64,000 nucleotides of DNA from a bacterium (lineage in GTDB: Bacteria > Actinomycetota > Acidimicrobiia > Spongiisociales > JAENVV01): NCBI GenBank assembly GCA_024641305.1, contig JAHEDI010000005.1:1-64000 (forward strand), in the 5' to 3' direction. Of the stretch, positions 32,977-40,073 are shown in pieces. The first letter of the stretch is position 1, and each line of letters opens with the position of its first letter. A program made the position numbers and the translations under genes. The notes beneath the pieces are model-generated. The model was not told the origin of the DNA. It did no database searches and was given only the letters and a program-made list of their open reading frames with translations.

Positions 32977-33654
32977 TCAGGGCAAAGTGGGAGCGGGAGT
33001 TCCATAGACCACGACGTTGTCCTCATACGATCGCAATGACTGATTGAACGTCCCGCCACAGGTGATGAGAACCACACCGGGGTCGCTGTCTTTCGAGAAG
33101 ATGCGGTCGAATGGCAATTCCGTCTTGCCGTATTGGGCAACCTCGGTGACAACGAACGTGCGATAGGAACCGTCGTCGTAAGCCACTTCAAACGGATCTC
33201 CAACGGACATGGCAGTGAGCTTGCTAAAGACACCGTTGCGCCCGTTGTAGGCGATATGAGCGGCCAGTACCGCAGAACCGCGATCACCTGGCGTGGGACC
33301 GTACTGATACCAGCCCACTTCTTTGGCACCGGGTATCTCCATCTCACCATTGTCTAGAACGCCGACCGGAACGATCGCTGCATCGTTGACTCCAATGGCA
33401 GGTACATGCAATCCAATCGGTACTGGACGATCCTGGAACAGCTTGTCAGGGTCGTACGCGGCCGAGCCAATGGGTTCGACGAGGTCGGCGAGGGGTGACG
33501 TTGCGACCGAACCGAGAGTGGTAGTCGTCACTGGCACCGACGTCGTGGTCGAAGCAACCGACTGAAGCGTCGTAGCCGAGGTTGAGGAATCAACCGTGGA
33601 GTAGGTACAGGCCGCCGACGTGGCGACCACCAATGAGAGAAGCAGATAACGCAT
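32977..33654 (-). CDS. Sortase-family lipoprotein (class E/F-like)
   Basis: 225 residues from ATG 33654. The signal LLLSLVVATSAACT carries a lipobox with Cys near residue 16, followed by a Ser/Thr-rich linker of about 30 residues. The sortase domain has the catalytic His in VLAAHIAYNG, Cys in VVLITCGG and Arg in NQSLRSYEDNVVVYG. Sortases cleave a sorting motif and transfer proteins onto the cell surface. A lipid anchor in place of a transmembrane helix is unusual. It lies 58 bases downstream of a DUF4397 gene with a sorting-signal-like C-terminus, its probable substrate. Confidence 0.8.
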   Translation of the reverse strand: MRYLLLSLVVATSAACTYSTVDSSTSATTLQSVASTTTSVPVTTTTLGSVATSPLADLVEPIGSAAYDPDKLFQDRPVPIGLHVPAIGVNDAAIVPVGVLDNGEMEIPGAKEVGWYQYGPTPGDRGSAVLAAHIAYNGRNGVFSKLTAMSVGDPFEVAYDDGSYRTFVVTEVAQYGKTELPFDRIFSKDSDPGVVLITCGGTFNQSLRSYEDNVVVYGTPAPTLP

Positions 33655-33659
33655 GGTCA

Positions 33660-33700
33660 AAGTAAAAGAGGGGTGGGATGCCCTATCGGCATCCCACCCC
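33660..33700 (-). terminator. Intrinsic terminator between the DUF4397 and sortase genes
   Basis: A perfect 13-bp stem (33670-33682 with 33688-33700) and a 5-base loop is followed on the minus strand by TCTTTTACTTTG. It should end the DUF4397 transcript, leaving the sortase to read-through or a promoter not recognised. Confidence 0.8.
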
Positions 33701-33712
33701 TGGTTTATTGCT

Positions 33713-34498
33713 CTACCGCTCGACCGCAGTGCGACGACGGAGGGCGAAGCCGGCGATGGCGGCCAGGAGGACACCACCCGCGGCAGCCCAAGGGGTTGCC
33801 GACTCAACCGGGCTGTTGCCCGTGTTGACGGCAGCCGGAGCCGTGCCAAGTCCGCTAATCGACTCGGTGAGGACCGTGAGCGATGCGGCGTCAAGGGAAC
33901 CGACCGCATACACGATCAACGACGTACCATCAGCGATTGGCAGATCGGCCGGGCCGATGACGACCGGCTCGGTGGTGCCGGTCGGAACCACGGTGGCGGA
34001 AATCGTGCCAACAGCCAGGTCGGCAGAAACGCCATCCGGGTTGGCCAGGTTCGAGAAGGCTACCGCGCCATTTGCAAGCACGTCGACAGCTGGGGCAGCC
34101 GCCGTGTGGCGGACCGTGAGACGGCCTTCACCGGCTGCGATGGCCGAGGTATCGTTTGCAAACACCGACAGGGTCGCGGTGCCATCAGCGGTCAGGTGGG
34201 CAATAATCGTATAGTTGCCAGAGGCAGGCAGTGCGACATCGCCAGCATCGATCGCAACCGTGTCGGTCCCTGCGAGCTTAACCTTAAGGCCCTCAAGCGT
34301 CGCGCCGGCCAGTGCCGACAGATCCTGAGTTTCGCCGAACTGGAAGTTCTCGAATACGTTGGCCCCACCGGCTTCAACGTCGACTGCGGTATCGGGAATA
34401 CCATGGATAAGGTGAATTCGGGGTGTCTCCTGGGCCATGGCCGGTATGGAAATCGCCATGACGGAGAGTGCCGTCAACAATAACAATAGTTTCTTCAC
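33713..34498 (-). CDS. Secreted DUF4397 protein with sorting-signal-like C-terminus
   Basis: 261 residues from a GTG with AAGGAGAC six bases upstream. The signal peptide is KKLLLLLTALSVMAISIPAMAQ. Two DUF4397 repeats follow, each starting IHLIHGIPDTAVDV or LTVRHTAAAPAVDVLANG, a beta-sandwich family of surface proteins. The C-terminus has AAVNTGNSP, a hydrophobic helix (WAAAGGVLLAAIAGFAL) and RRRTAVER, the layout of a cell-wall sorting signal with a variant motif. Together with the adjacent sortase this suggests surface anchoring. Strong ribosome site and terminator point to high expression. Confidence 0.8.
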   Translation of the reverse strand: MKKLLLLLTALSVMAISIPAMAQETPRIHLIHGIPDTAVDVEAGGANVFENFQFGETQDLSALAGATLEGLKVKLAGTDTVAIDAGDVALPASGNYTIIAHLTADGTATLSVFANDTSAIAAGEGRLTVRHTAAAPAVDVLANGAVAFSNLANPDGVSADLAVGTISATVVPTGTTEPVVIGPADLPIADGTSLIVYAVGSLDAASLTVLTESISGLGTAPAAVNTGNSPVESATPWAAAGGVLLAAIAGFALRRRTAVER

Positions 34499-34678
34499 AA
34501 TTCGTCTCCTTGAGAGTATTTAGCACTAATACGAAGCAGTCAGGAAAACGGATTAAATCTCACCCGACTAGTCTGGAATCGACACTGGTGACCGGTAGGC
34601 ATCCGATGTCGGGCTTTCACGACAGCTAACCACGCGACATCCCTCAACCTCGCAAGGTGGGGAGACAGGAGCACACTC

Positions 34679-35557
34679 ATGGGTGACGCACCCAAGAAGG
34701 TCACGGCCCCGGCCATCGCAGCCCGCAAGGGAGGCGAACGGATCGCCATGGTGACCGCCTACGACGCCCCCTCGGCCTCGATCGCATCAGCAGCCGGTAT
34801 CGACATCATCCTGGTTGGTGACTCGGTTGCCAACGCCATGCTCGGCCACGACCACACTCTGGCCGTCGATGTCGACATCATGATCCACCACACGGCAGCA
34901 GTCGCCCGCGCCAAGCCACATTGCCTCGTGGTAGGTGACCTCCCCTGGATGAGCTATCACATCTCGGTATCCGAGGCGGTGCGCAATGCCTCCCGACTCA
35001 TCCGCGAGGGTGGTGCCGAAGCAGTCAAGCTCGAAGGCGGCGCCAACCGACTACCCGTGGTTGAGGCGATCATCAATGCCGAGATTCCCGTGATGGCCCA
35101 TATCGGGCTCACGCCGCAATCGGTCCACGCCATGGGCGGGTACAAAGTTCAAGGCCGAGCGGTGGTCGACGCAAAAGGACTCATTTCCGATGCCAAGGCC
35201 CTGGCAGAGGCGGGCGTATTCAGCATCGTGCTGGAAGGCGTGCCAGACACGGTCGCTCAACTCATCACCAAAGAAGTCGGCATTCCGACGATCGGAATCG
35301 GGGCAGGCGTCCACTGCGATGGACAGGTTCTCGTTTGGCACGATGTATTGGGCCTGCACGACGGTCACTATGCGAAGTTCGTTCGCAAATACGCCGACTT
35401 ACGCCAACAGGCGGTTGAAGCGTTATCCCAGTACGCTGCGGACGTGCGCAACGAAACGTTCCCTGGTGAAGACGAGACGTACCACATGACGGATGAAGCC
35501 GCCGCCGCGCTATTCGAGGAGGAGCCACGCGACCTCTCCTGGCCGCTTTCCTGGTAG
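34679..35557 (+). CDS. panB: 3-methyl-2-oxobutanoate hydroxymethyltransferase
   Basis: 292 residues. PanB motifs: MVTAYDAPSASIASAAGID, LVGDSVANAMLGHD (metal and substrate), MSYHISVSEAVRNASRL, KLEGG and GAGVHCDGQVLVWHDVLGL. It makes ketopantoate from 2-oxoisovalerate and methylene-tetrahydrofolate in the pantothenate/CoA pathway. AGGAG lies 7 bases before the ATG. Its last 31 bases overlap the next gene, and a hairpin begins 18 bases after its stop. No panC or panD is adjacent. Confidence 0.95.
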   Translation: MGDAPKKVTAPAIAARKGGERIAMVTAYDAPSASIASAAGIDIILVGDSVANAMLGHDHTLAVDVDIMIHHTAAVARAKPHCLVVGDLPWMSYHISVSEAVRNASRLIREGGAEAVKLEGGANRLPVVEAIINAEIPVMAHIGLTPQSVHAMGGYKVQGRAVVDAKGLISDAKALAEAGVFSIVLEGVPDTVAQLITKEVGIPTIGIGAGVHCDGQVLVWHDVLGLHDGHYAKFVRKYADLRQQAVEALSQYAADVRNETFPGEDETYHMTDEAAAALFEEEPRDLSWPLSW

Positions 35558-36114
35558 CCGTCCTTTCCAGTTGCTCATCGGGCTCCCCGAGGGAGCCCGA
35601 TGTTGTTGGCAGCTCCTCAACCACAACCGCCACCACCAGGCAGTCGACGACAACGACAACGACCACAACCGCGGTCGTTCCCGAGGCGACACTTCCGGAC
35701 GCCGTGAACACCGGAGACATCGAGGGCTTCGAGCTAACCACCATCCGACTCAACAGCGAGGATCTGCTCGTCGCGGTGGCCGACACCAGCCAACTACGGG
35801 CACAGGGCCTTATGGGCGTCAGCTCTCTCGGCGATGTCGATGGCATGATTTTCGCCTGGCAGGAGCCGACCACAGGCTCGTTCTGGATGTGGACCGTGCC
35901 GATTTCTCTCGACGTAGCCTTTTTCGACGGCGCCGGACAGTTGGTTGACGTCTTCACGATGTCGCCATGTGTGGATGGCGAATCGTCGGATTGCCCGCGC
36001 TACACCCCGGGGAGTAGCTACCGGTTTGCTCTCGAACGCCAGGGCGGCGAGCTTATCGCTCTACCTACCGATTCGATCCTGGACGTCGATCTAGCGTCCT
36101 TCTTCCAGCCGTAG
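35527..36114 (+). CDS. DUF192 lipoprotein, probable ACG start
   Basis: The DUF192 domain (residues 69-195) has LRAQGLMGVSSLGDVDGMIFAW and WMWTVPISLDVAFFDGAGQLV. The first in-frame ATG/GTG/TTG is GTG 35704, but reading upstream gives ACG-RPLLAAFLVAVLSSCSSGS, a perfect lipoprotein signal with lipobox LSSC, then the Thr-rich linker typical of this genome. GAGGAGGAG lies four bases before the ACG at 35527, and no other start exists between the in-frame stop at 35494 and there. So a non-canonical ACG start, giving 195 residues, is the best reading; a base change in the assembly is the alternative. DUF192 function is unknown. Confidence 0.7.
   Translation, partial: TRPLLAAFLVAVLSSCSSGSPREPDVVGSSSTTTATTRQSTTTTTTTTAVVPEATLPDAVNTGDIEGFELTTIRLNSEDLLVAVADTSQLRAQGLMGVSSLGDVDGMIFAWQEPTTGSFWMWTVPISLDVAFFDGAGQLVDVFTMSPCVDGESSDCPRYTPGSSYRFALERQGGELIALPTDSILDVDLASFFQP
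35576..35602 (+). terminator. Terminator-like hairpin after panB, inside the DUF192 lipoprotein gene
   Basis: Perfect 12-bp arms (CATCGGGCTCCC at 35576-35587 and GGGAGCCCGATG at 35591-35602) with loop CGA are followed by TTGTTGG. It begins 18 bases after the panB stop but lies within the codons just after the lipobox Cys of the next gene. It could reduce transcription into the lipoprotein gene or be an RNA structure without terminator action. Confidence 0.5.
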
Positions 36115-36726
36115 CTCCAGTGCGGCCATCCGGTCGTTGAGCCGAGCCACTTCGGCCTCCAACAATTCAAGCCGGGACGGAACCGGCTCGCTCGCCGTGT
36201 CTCGACTCTCAGGCGGGGCAACATCATAATCCGATGCATTGCCGCCCAACAGATGCATCCACCGTGGTTCTTTCTGACCGGGGACTCGTTCGAGGAGCAC
36301 GGCAACCGGAATATCCGCCCGGGCCATCGACTCCAACACGCTATCGGCCTGTTCCAACGAGTCCAGCTGGACGTACCGTTCGGTCCGGAGCCGCAACTCA
36401 CCGGAGGTCTGAGGGCCGCGTAACAACAGAACGGCGAGGAGTGCTTTCTGTTCCCGGGTCAGATCGAGACCCTCATCGGCGATCTCGAGGTGTTTGAGCG
36501 CCCGCTCCCCGGTCCGCTTGACCGTCCGAGCCAGTCCTTGTGCTCGCAGCGAGTCCATCGCCTCGATGGCTTCCGCCTCGTCGAGGCGCATGATCGGATT
36601 CCGGTTCGAGGTCTGATTGCAGGCCGCCACCAGCGACGCAGTTGTCAACGGATAGTGATCCGGGGTTGTCATGTGTTTTTCGATGAGCGCCCCAAGCACC
36701 CTTGCTTCGGCTGATGTCAATTCCAC
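36091..36726 (-). CDS. DUF480 (YceH-family) protein
   Basis: 211 residues. The start ELTSAEARVLGALIEKHMTTPDHYPLTTASLVAACNQTSNRNPI, then RTVKRTGERALKHLE and LLAVLLLRGPQTSGELRLRTER, are diagnostic of YceH/DUF480: two winged-helix domains with a C-terminal coiled coil (LELLEAEVARLNDRMAALELRLEE). Molecular role unknown; DNA binding is likely from the fold. GTG start with TAGGTT 6 bases before. It converges on and overlaps the DUF192 gene by 24 bases. Confidence 0.88.
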   Translation of the reverse strand: MELTSAEARVLGALIEKHMTTPDHYPLTTASLVAACNQTSNRNPIMRLDEAEAIEAMDSLRAQGLARTVKRTGERALKHLEIADEGLDLTREQKALLAVLLLRGPQTSGELRLRTERYVQLDSLEQADSVLESMARADIPVAVLLERVPGQKEPRWMHLLGGNASDYDVAPPESRDTASEPVPSRLELLEAEVARLNDRMAALELRLEEGR

Positions 36727-36732
36727 AATCGC

Positions 36733-36738
36733 AACCTA
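36733..36738 (-). promoter_or_regulatory. -10 box, leaderless-type (DUF480 gene)
   Basis: TAGGTT on the minus strand, 6 bases before the GTG at 36726. Only four bases separate it from the opposite-strand -10 box at 36743-36748. Confidence 0.5.
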
Positions 36739-36742
36739 CCAG

Positions 36743-36748
36743 TACCCT
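36743..36748 (+). promoter_or_regulatory. -10 box, leaderless-type (36755 lipoprotein)
   Basis: TACCCT lies 6 bases before the ATG at 36755. Both divergent promoters fit within the 28 bases between start codons. Confidence 0.5.
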
Positions 36749-36754
36749 TGAATC

Positions 36755-37204
36755 ATGCGAAACGTACTCTTGGTTTTGGCGGCGATAACGCTGACTTCGT
36801 GTGCATCCAGCCAGCACGGTCCTTGGGTCGACGACGCCGACCGCATCGCCAATGGTGTCAACGAATACCCCAGCGAGTTCGTCTGCGACGAAAAGGGTGT
36901 GACCTTCCTGGATTTCGCCGGGCACAGATACGCGGCCGACCCATTGGGACTGCTCGGGCCCTTACTAAACGACCGCGGAGAAGCATTGGTGTACGGACCG
37001 TCAGATCGCCCCCTTGAGAACCTCTACTCCTCAGGTCTTACACACACCTTTGGCCTTCCAGGGGAGGATCCGACAGTGCGCGAACTGTATGTCGACCTCG
37101 ATGGCAACCAGGACTACGTCTACATTTCCGTCGGCGGCGCCCGCCTCGAGCAATGGCCCCGCGCCGATCAGGGCTGCCCGACCAATCCCGATCTAGCCAA
37201 GTAA
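36755..37204 (+). CDS. Small lipoprotein, hypothetical
   Basis: 149 residues. RNVLLVLAAITLTSCASSQ is a lipoprotein signal with Cys near residue 16. The remaining 130 residues have two further Cys (FVCDEKG and QGCPTN) that could form a disulfide, and beta-rich segments. No family recognised. It shares a very short divergent promoter region with the DUF480 gene. Its end overlaps the convergent TetR gene by 12 bases. Confidence 0.6.
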   Translation: MRNVLLVLAAITLTSCASSQHGPWVDDADRIANGVNEYPSEFVCDEKGVTFLDFAGHRYAADPLGLLGPLLNDRGEALVYGPSDRPLENLYSSGLTHTFGLPGEDPTVRELYVDLDGNQDYVYISVGGARLEQWPRADQGCPTNPDLAK

Positions 37205-37837
37205 CGGTTGGCCGGCAATCACGGTTTCGAGCATGCCTGACACCATATTCATCATCGAAAAGAGCCGGTCATCTTGTTCCTGGTCCGGGGCCAACTTCGA
37301 GACAAGCTCCAAACCAAGAAACAGTGAAGATACGGCGTAGGCCATGTCACCGAACGGTAGAAAGGCCTCGATCGGTGAGCCGGCAAAGACCTGGCGCAGG
37401 GCTGTCTCGACCAGGTCAATCCATGGTTGGAAGGCTTGCACGACGGCGTGGCCCATCTCCGGATCCGACGCCGCCCCGGCCATGAGTTGAGCGACCATGG
37501 TGATCGAGCCCCGCTCCATGTCCTCAGCGTGCAGGGTGGCCGCGACATGCACGAGGTCGCTTAGGTCGGTGATCCCTTCGATCCGCTGGCGGTACCGCTC
37601 GACCTGAATCTGCGACGATCTTTCGATCGTGGCGATGAGAAGATCGCGCACGCTCCCGAAGTGGTAGAAGATCAGGGCCTGATTGAACTCTCCGTGGGCG
37701 GCTATCGCTCTGGCGCTGGCTCCGGTAATGCCTTCGTCGACCAGGGTGTCAAAGGCGGCATCAAGGATGCGTTCTTTGGTTATATCGCCGATCGTCCTGC
37801 TTGGCACTGCCACCTCTGTCACATTAGGGACGGTCAT
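37193..37837 (-). CDS. TetR-family transcriptional regulator
   Basis: 214 residues. The N-terminal helix-turn-helix is TKERILDAAFDTLVDEGITGASARAIAAHGEFNQALIFYHFGSVRDLLIATIE, in which A-GEFNQALIFYHFGS is the recognition region. The ligand-binding part (about 75-214) is all-helical. It is preceded by a strong promoter with an 18-bp palindrome over the likely transcription start, so it probably represses itself. No obvious target gene is co-oriented; the locus it controls and its ligand are unknown. Confidence 0.88.
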   Translation of the reverse strand: MTVPNVTEVAVPSRTIGDITKERILDAAFDTLVDEGITGASARAIAAHGEFNQALIFYHFGSVRDLLIATIERSSQIQVERYRQRIEGITDLSDLVHVAATLHAEDMERGSITMVAQLMAGAASDPEMGHAVVQAFQPWIDLVETALRQVFAGSPIEAFLPFGDMAYAVSSLFLGLELVSKLAPDQEQDDRLFSMMNMVSGMLETVIAGQPLLG

Positions 37838-37903
37838 TCTTGCCCGCCCAAGACACAGATCACCATGAGCAAGTCCATCAGATTCTCCTCTTTGAGCAAC
37901 CGC

Positions 37904-37948
37904 TTTGATCGTTCGCTCAAATCATATCCGACCATTGGCCGATGTCAA
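37904..37948 (-). promoter_or_regulatory. TetR promoter with 18-bp operator
   Basis: On the minus strand TTGACA (37943-37948), a 16-base spacer and TATGAT (37921-37926) form a near-consensus sigma-70 promoter. The palindrome TTTGATCGTTCGCTCAAA (37904-37921, 7 of 9 pairs symmetric) covers the expected start site, a classical repressor position. Partial copies of the TTTGAGC half lie at 37891-37897 and near 37955. Confidence 0.65.
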
Positions 37949-37969
37949 GCCATCGCTCAAAATGACGGG

Positions 37970-38728
37970 CTAAAGGCTTCGGATCCAGGAGATATCGGCA
38001 ATGTGATCCTTGGCCGATCCGGGCGTCTCAACGAGGATCGGGGCATCGACCGCCCGGAGTACATCGGCCAACTCGTCGGGCGGAATCTCGCCGTTCGTAA
38101 GGTTTTGGTGCCGGTCGCGGCGAGAGTCAAACGCATCCTTCGAGTCGTTGCAATGGACCAGGTCGATCCGCCCGGTTGCATTCAAAACCCGCTCAACGAG
38201 ACCTTCAAAGGCCTCTCCCCCGGCCCAGGCGTGACACGTGTCGAGACAGAATCCCGGGTTGAGGTCGGCAATCTCTTCCCATAATCGAGCAATCACCTCG
38301 ATCTGTCTGGCCATGGCTACCTCCCCGCCGGCCGTATTCTCAATAAGGATCGGAACGTCGGTTTCAATCGCCTCCAGGGCCTTGCGCCACCGAATGAACC
38401 CCTCACTCTCTTCTGCATCCTCGCCGGTCATATGACCACCATGAACGATGAGCCCCAACGCACCGACTGCAGACGCCGCGTCGGCCGATTCCTGCAGGAT
38501 CTTTCGCGAGGGAATTCGAACACGGTTGTTGCCCGATACGACGTTGACGAGGTATGGAGCATGAACATAGATGCCGACCTCGGAGGCCCTCAAGGCTGTC
38601 GCGTCGTCACGCAGCGCCGGTTTCTTCCATGATTGAGGATTCGACAGAAACACCTGAACGATGTCGGCGCCGCGCTCGGCAGCTTCTTCGAGCGGGTGTC
38701 CAGATTCGACGTGGGCGCCGACCAACAT
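37970..38728 (-). CDS. nfo: Endonuclease IV (AP endonuclease family 2)
   Basis: 252 residues from ATG 38728, which overlaps the previous stop (TGATG). It is a TIM-barrel zinc enzyme with the metal ligands seen in order: VGAHVES, YVHAPYLVN, IVHGGH, LIENTAGG, CLDTCHAW, LVHCNDSKD, RRDRHQNL and LVETPGS. It cuts DNA 5' of abasic sites in base-excision repair. Slightly shorter than E. coli Nfo (285). Third gene of pyrE-PH protein-nfo. Confidence 0.9.
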   Translation of the reverse strand: MLVGAHVESGHPLEEAAERGADIVQVFLSNPQSWKKPALRDDATALRASEVGIYVHAPYLVNVVSGNNRVRIPSRKILQESADAASAVGALGLIVHGGHMTGEDAEESEGFIRWRKALEAIETDVPILIENTAGGEVAMARQIEVIARLWEEIADLNPGFCLDTCHAWAGGEAFEGLVERVLNATGRIDLVHCNDSKDAFDSRRDRHQNLTNGEIPPDELADVLRAVDAPILVETPGSAKDHIADISWIRSL

Positions 38729-39321
38729 CAAACCACTGCCCTGGAACGAATAGCCAAGTCGGTCAAGGCCTCAGCTACGTCCGCCGGGGTTCTCGTCCAG
38801 TGGCGGGCCGTAATCGCCAGCGTGTGGTCGTCGATCCATCGGGCGCCCCAGGGATCCTCCGGAATCGACTCGGACGTCGTGACCGTCACCATGAGCGCTT
38901 CCGAGACATGGTCAAGATGCGTGAGTCGGCCTCCCCGAACGTCGTCAATCGTCGACCACGGGATCTTGGTGGGCCGGCCAAACCAGCCACCGAGGTGAAC
39001 GGTCATACCGCCCTCGTCTGCGACGAGCACTTTGCGAGGAATCAGGAGATCCCGAAGGCCGTGCACAATCAATCCGAAACCAAACGTCCCATACGCGGCC
39101 GCCCACAAGTAGTCGCGGGCTTCGAAGGGATCGATCTCACCCAGGGTGAATGGCACTCCGAACCGTTCAGTCAACCAAACGACAAAGGCAGTGCTCTCGA
39201 ACCAGGCCGCCACACCCGACAGCAGTCCACCAACCAGAAAGTCGGCCAGGATTGTGGCCCCAAGCAGACCGAGCATGGCCCAACCAAACGTCCGATGTGG
39301 CTTGACCCGGACAACGATCAT
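38728..39321 (-). CDS. Membrane protein with PH-like domain, hypothetical
   Basis: 197 residues. Two or three hydrophobic helices (FGWAMLGLLGATILADFLVGG and YLWAAAYGTFGFGLIVHGL) precede a C-terminal soluble domain of about 100 residues with VADEGGMTVHLGGWFGRPTK and IPWSTIDDVRGG, the pattern of bacterial PH-like domains of the YdbS/DUF304 type. Function unknown. The start overlaps the pyrE stop by four bases (ATGA), and the stop overlaps nfo. Confidence 0.65.
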   Translation of the reverse strand: MIVVRVKPHRTFGWAMLGLLGATILADFLVGGLLSGVAAWFESTAFVVWLTERFGVPFTLGEIDPFEARDYLWAAAYGTFGFGLIVHGLRDLLIPRKVLVADEGGMTVHLGGWFGRPTKIPWSTIDDVRGGRLTHLDHVSEALMVTVTTSESIPEDPWGARWIDDHTLAITARHWTRTPADVAEALTDLAIRSRAVV

Positions 39322-39875
39322 ACGAGGCCCAGGGTCTCTGGCGTGAGCAAGGCTATGTAAGGAATACCTCTCGCAGCCATCTTTTCGGTTGCGAGGCCCT
39401 CAGACCGATCTACCAGGCAGATGGCCTGGACGACGATCAGCCCGCCAGCTTCGGCCGCGTCAATTGCTTCCATAAACGCCCCCGTGGTCGTGGTCGTATC
39501 TTCAAGAATCGCCACCCGTTCGCCAGCGACGACCGGCCCGACCAGGCGCCCGCCTGTGCCGTGGTCCTTAGCGACCTTCCGAATCGAAAAAGCGTTCAAC
39601 GGGCGACCCCGGTCGGTGGCGACCAAGGCTGTCGCGATGGCGATTGGGTCGGCGCCCATCGTCATTCCACCGACGGCGACTAGATCGTCGGCCAGCCTTG
39701 ACAAGACGGCCCCGGCCACCAATCGGGCCCCTCGACCTTCAAACGTGGTCTGACGGCCGTCGAGGTACCACGACGAGGTGGCCCCCGATCGGAGCGTGAA
39801 GGGACCATCCGTCCGGATGGCGTGATTCATCAGGTGATCCTTCAATTCGGAAACTTCTTCCGACAAACCGTTCAA
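39318..39875 (-). CDS. pyrE: Orotate phosphoribosyltransferase
   Basis: 185 residues from a TTG with GAGGGG six bases upstream. PyrE motifs are FTLRSGATSSWYLDGR and the PRPP-binding loop RVAILEDTTTTTGAFMEAI; RKVAKDHGTGGRLVG is the catalytic flexible loop. It makes OMP from orotate and PRPP in pyrimidine synthesis. The family motif normally reads VVEDVITTG; here it is ILEDTTTTTG, with the two acidic residues kept. Confidence 0.9.
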   Translation of the reverse strand: MNGLSEEVSELKDHLMNHAIRTDGPFTLRSGATSSWYLDGRQTTFEGRGARLVAGAVLSRLADDLVAVGGMTMGADPIAIATALVATDRGRPLNAFSIRKVAKDHGTGGRLVGPVVAGERVAILEDTTTTTGAFMEAIDAAEAGGLIVVQAICLVDRSEGLATEKMAARGIPYIALLTPETLGLV

Positions 39876-39941
39876 GTTCGACCCCTCAAATGTCGATATT
39901 CATGGCATAACACGTCCAGCCTCCTGTGTTATCCGACCATG

Positions 39942-39965
39942 GCGACCACCCTCAGGGGTGGTCGC
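39942..39965. other. Strong hairpin between divergent pyrE and the sensor kinase
   Basis: GCGACCACCC (39942-39951) and GGGTGGTCGC (39956-39965) form a perfect 10-bp stem with loop TCAG. Neither strand has a T-run directly after it. The 198-base interval 39876-40073 holds this and a TATCCT -10 box (40059-40064) for the kinase; nothing else is evident. Confidence 0.5.
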
Positions 39966-40073
39966 TTACGTTAACCGGTCGGCCGAACAAGGGTGGCCGC
40001 CCTCGAGGATTCTATTCGTGACACGGTACCGGTCACCTGATGAGTCAAGGAAACCCGATATCCTGTCGCCAAC

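Noticed and set aside
33653-34483. Open frame of 276 codons on the plus strand opposite the DUF4397 gene
   Set aside because: It is an antisense shadow; the minus-strand gene has a ribosome site, signal peptide, family repeats and terminator, and the plus-strand translation is Arg-rich with no domain.
38554-39360. 268-codon plus-strand frame over the PH-like and nfo genes
   Set aside because: Both minus-strand genes have strong family motifs or coupling overlaps; the plus frame is Arg/Pro-rich.
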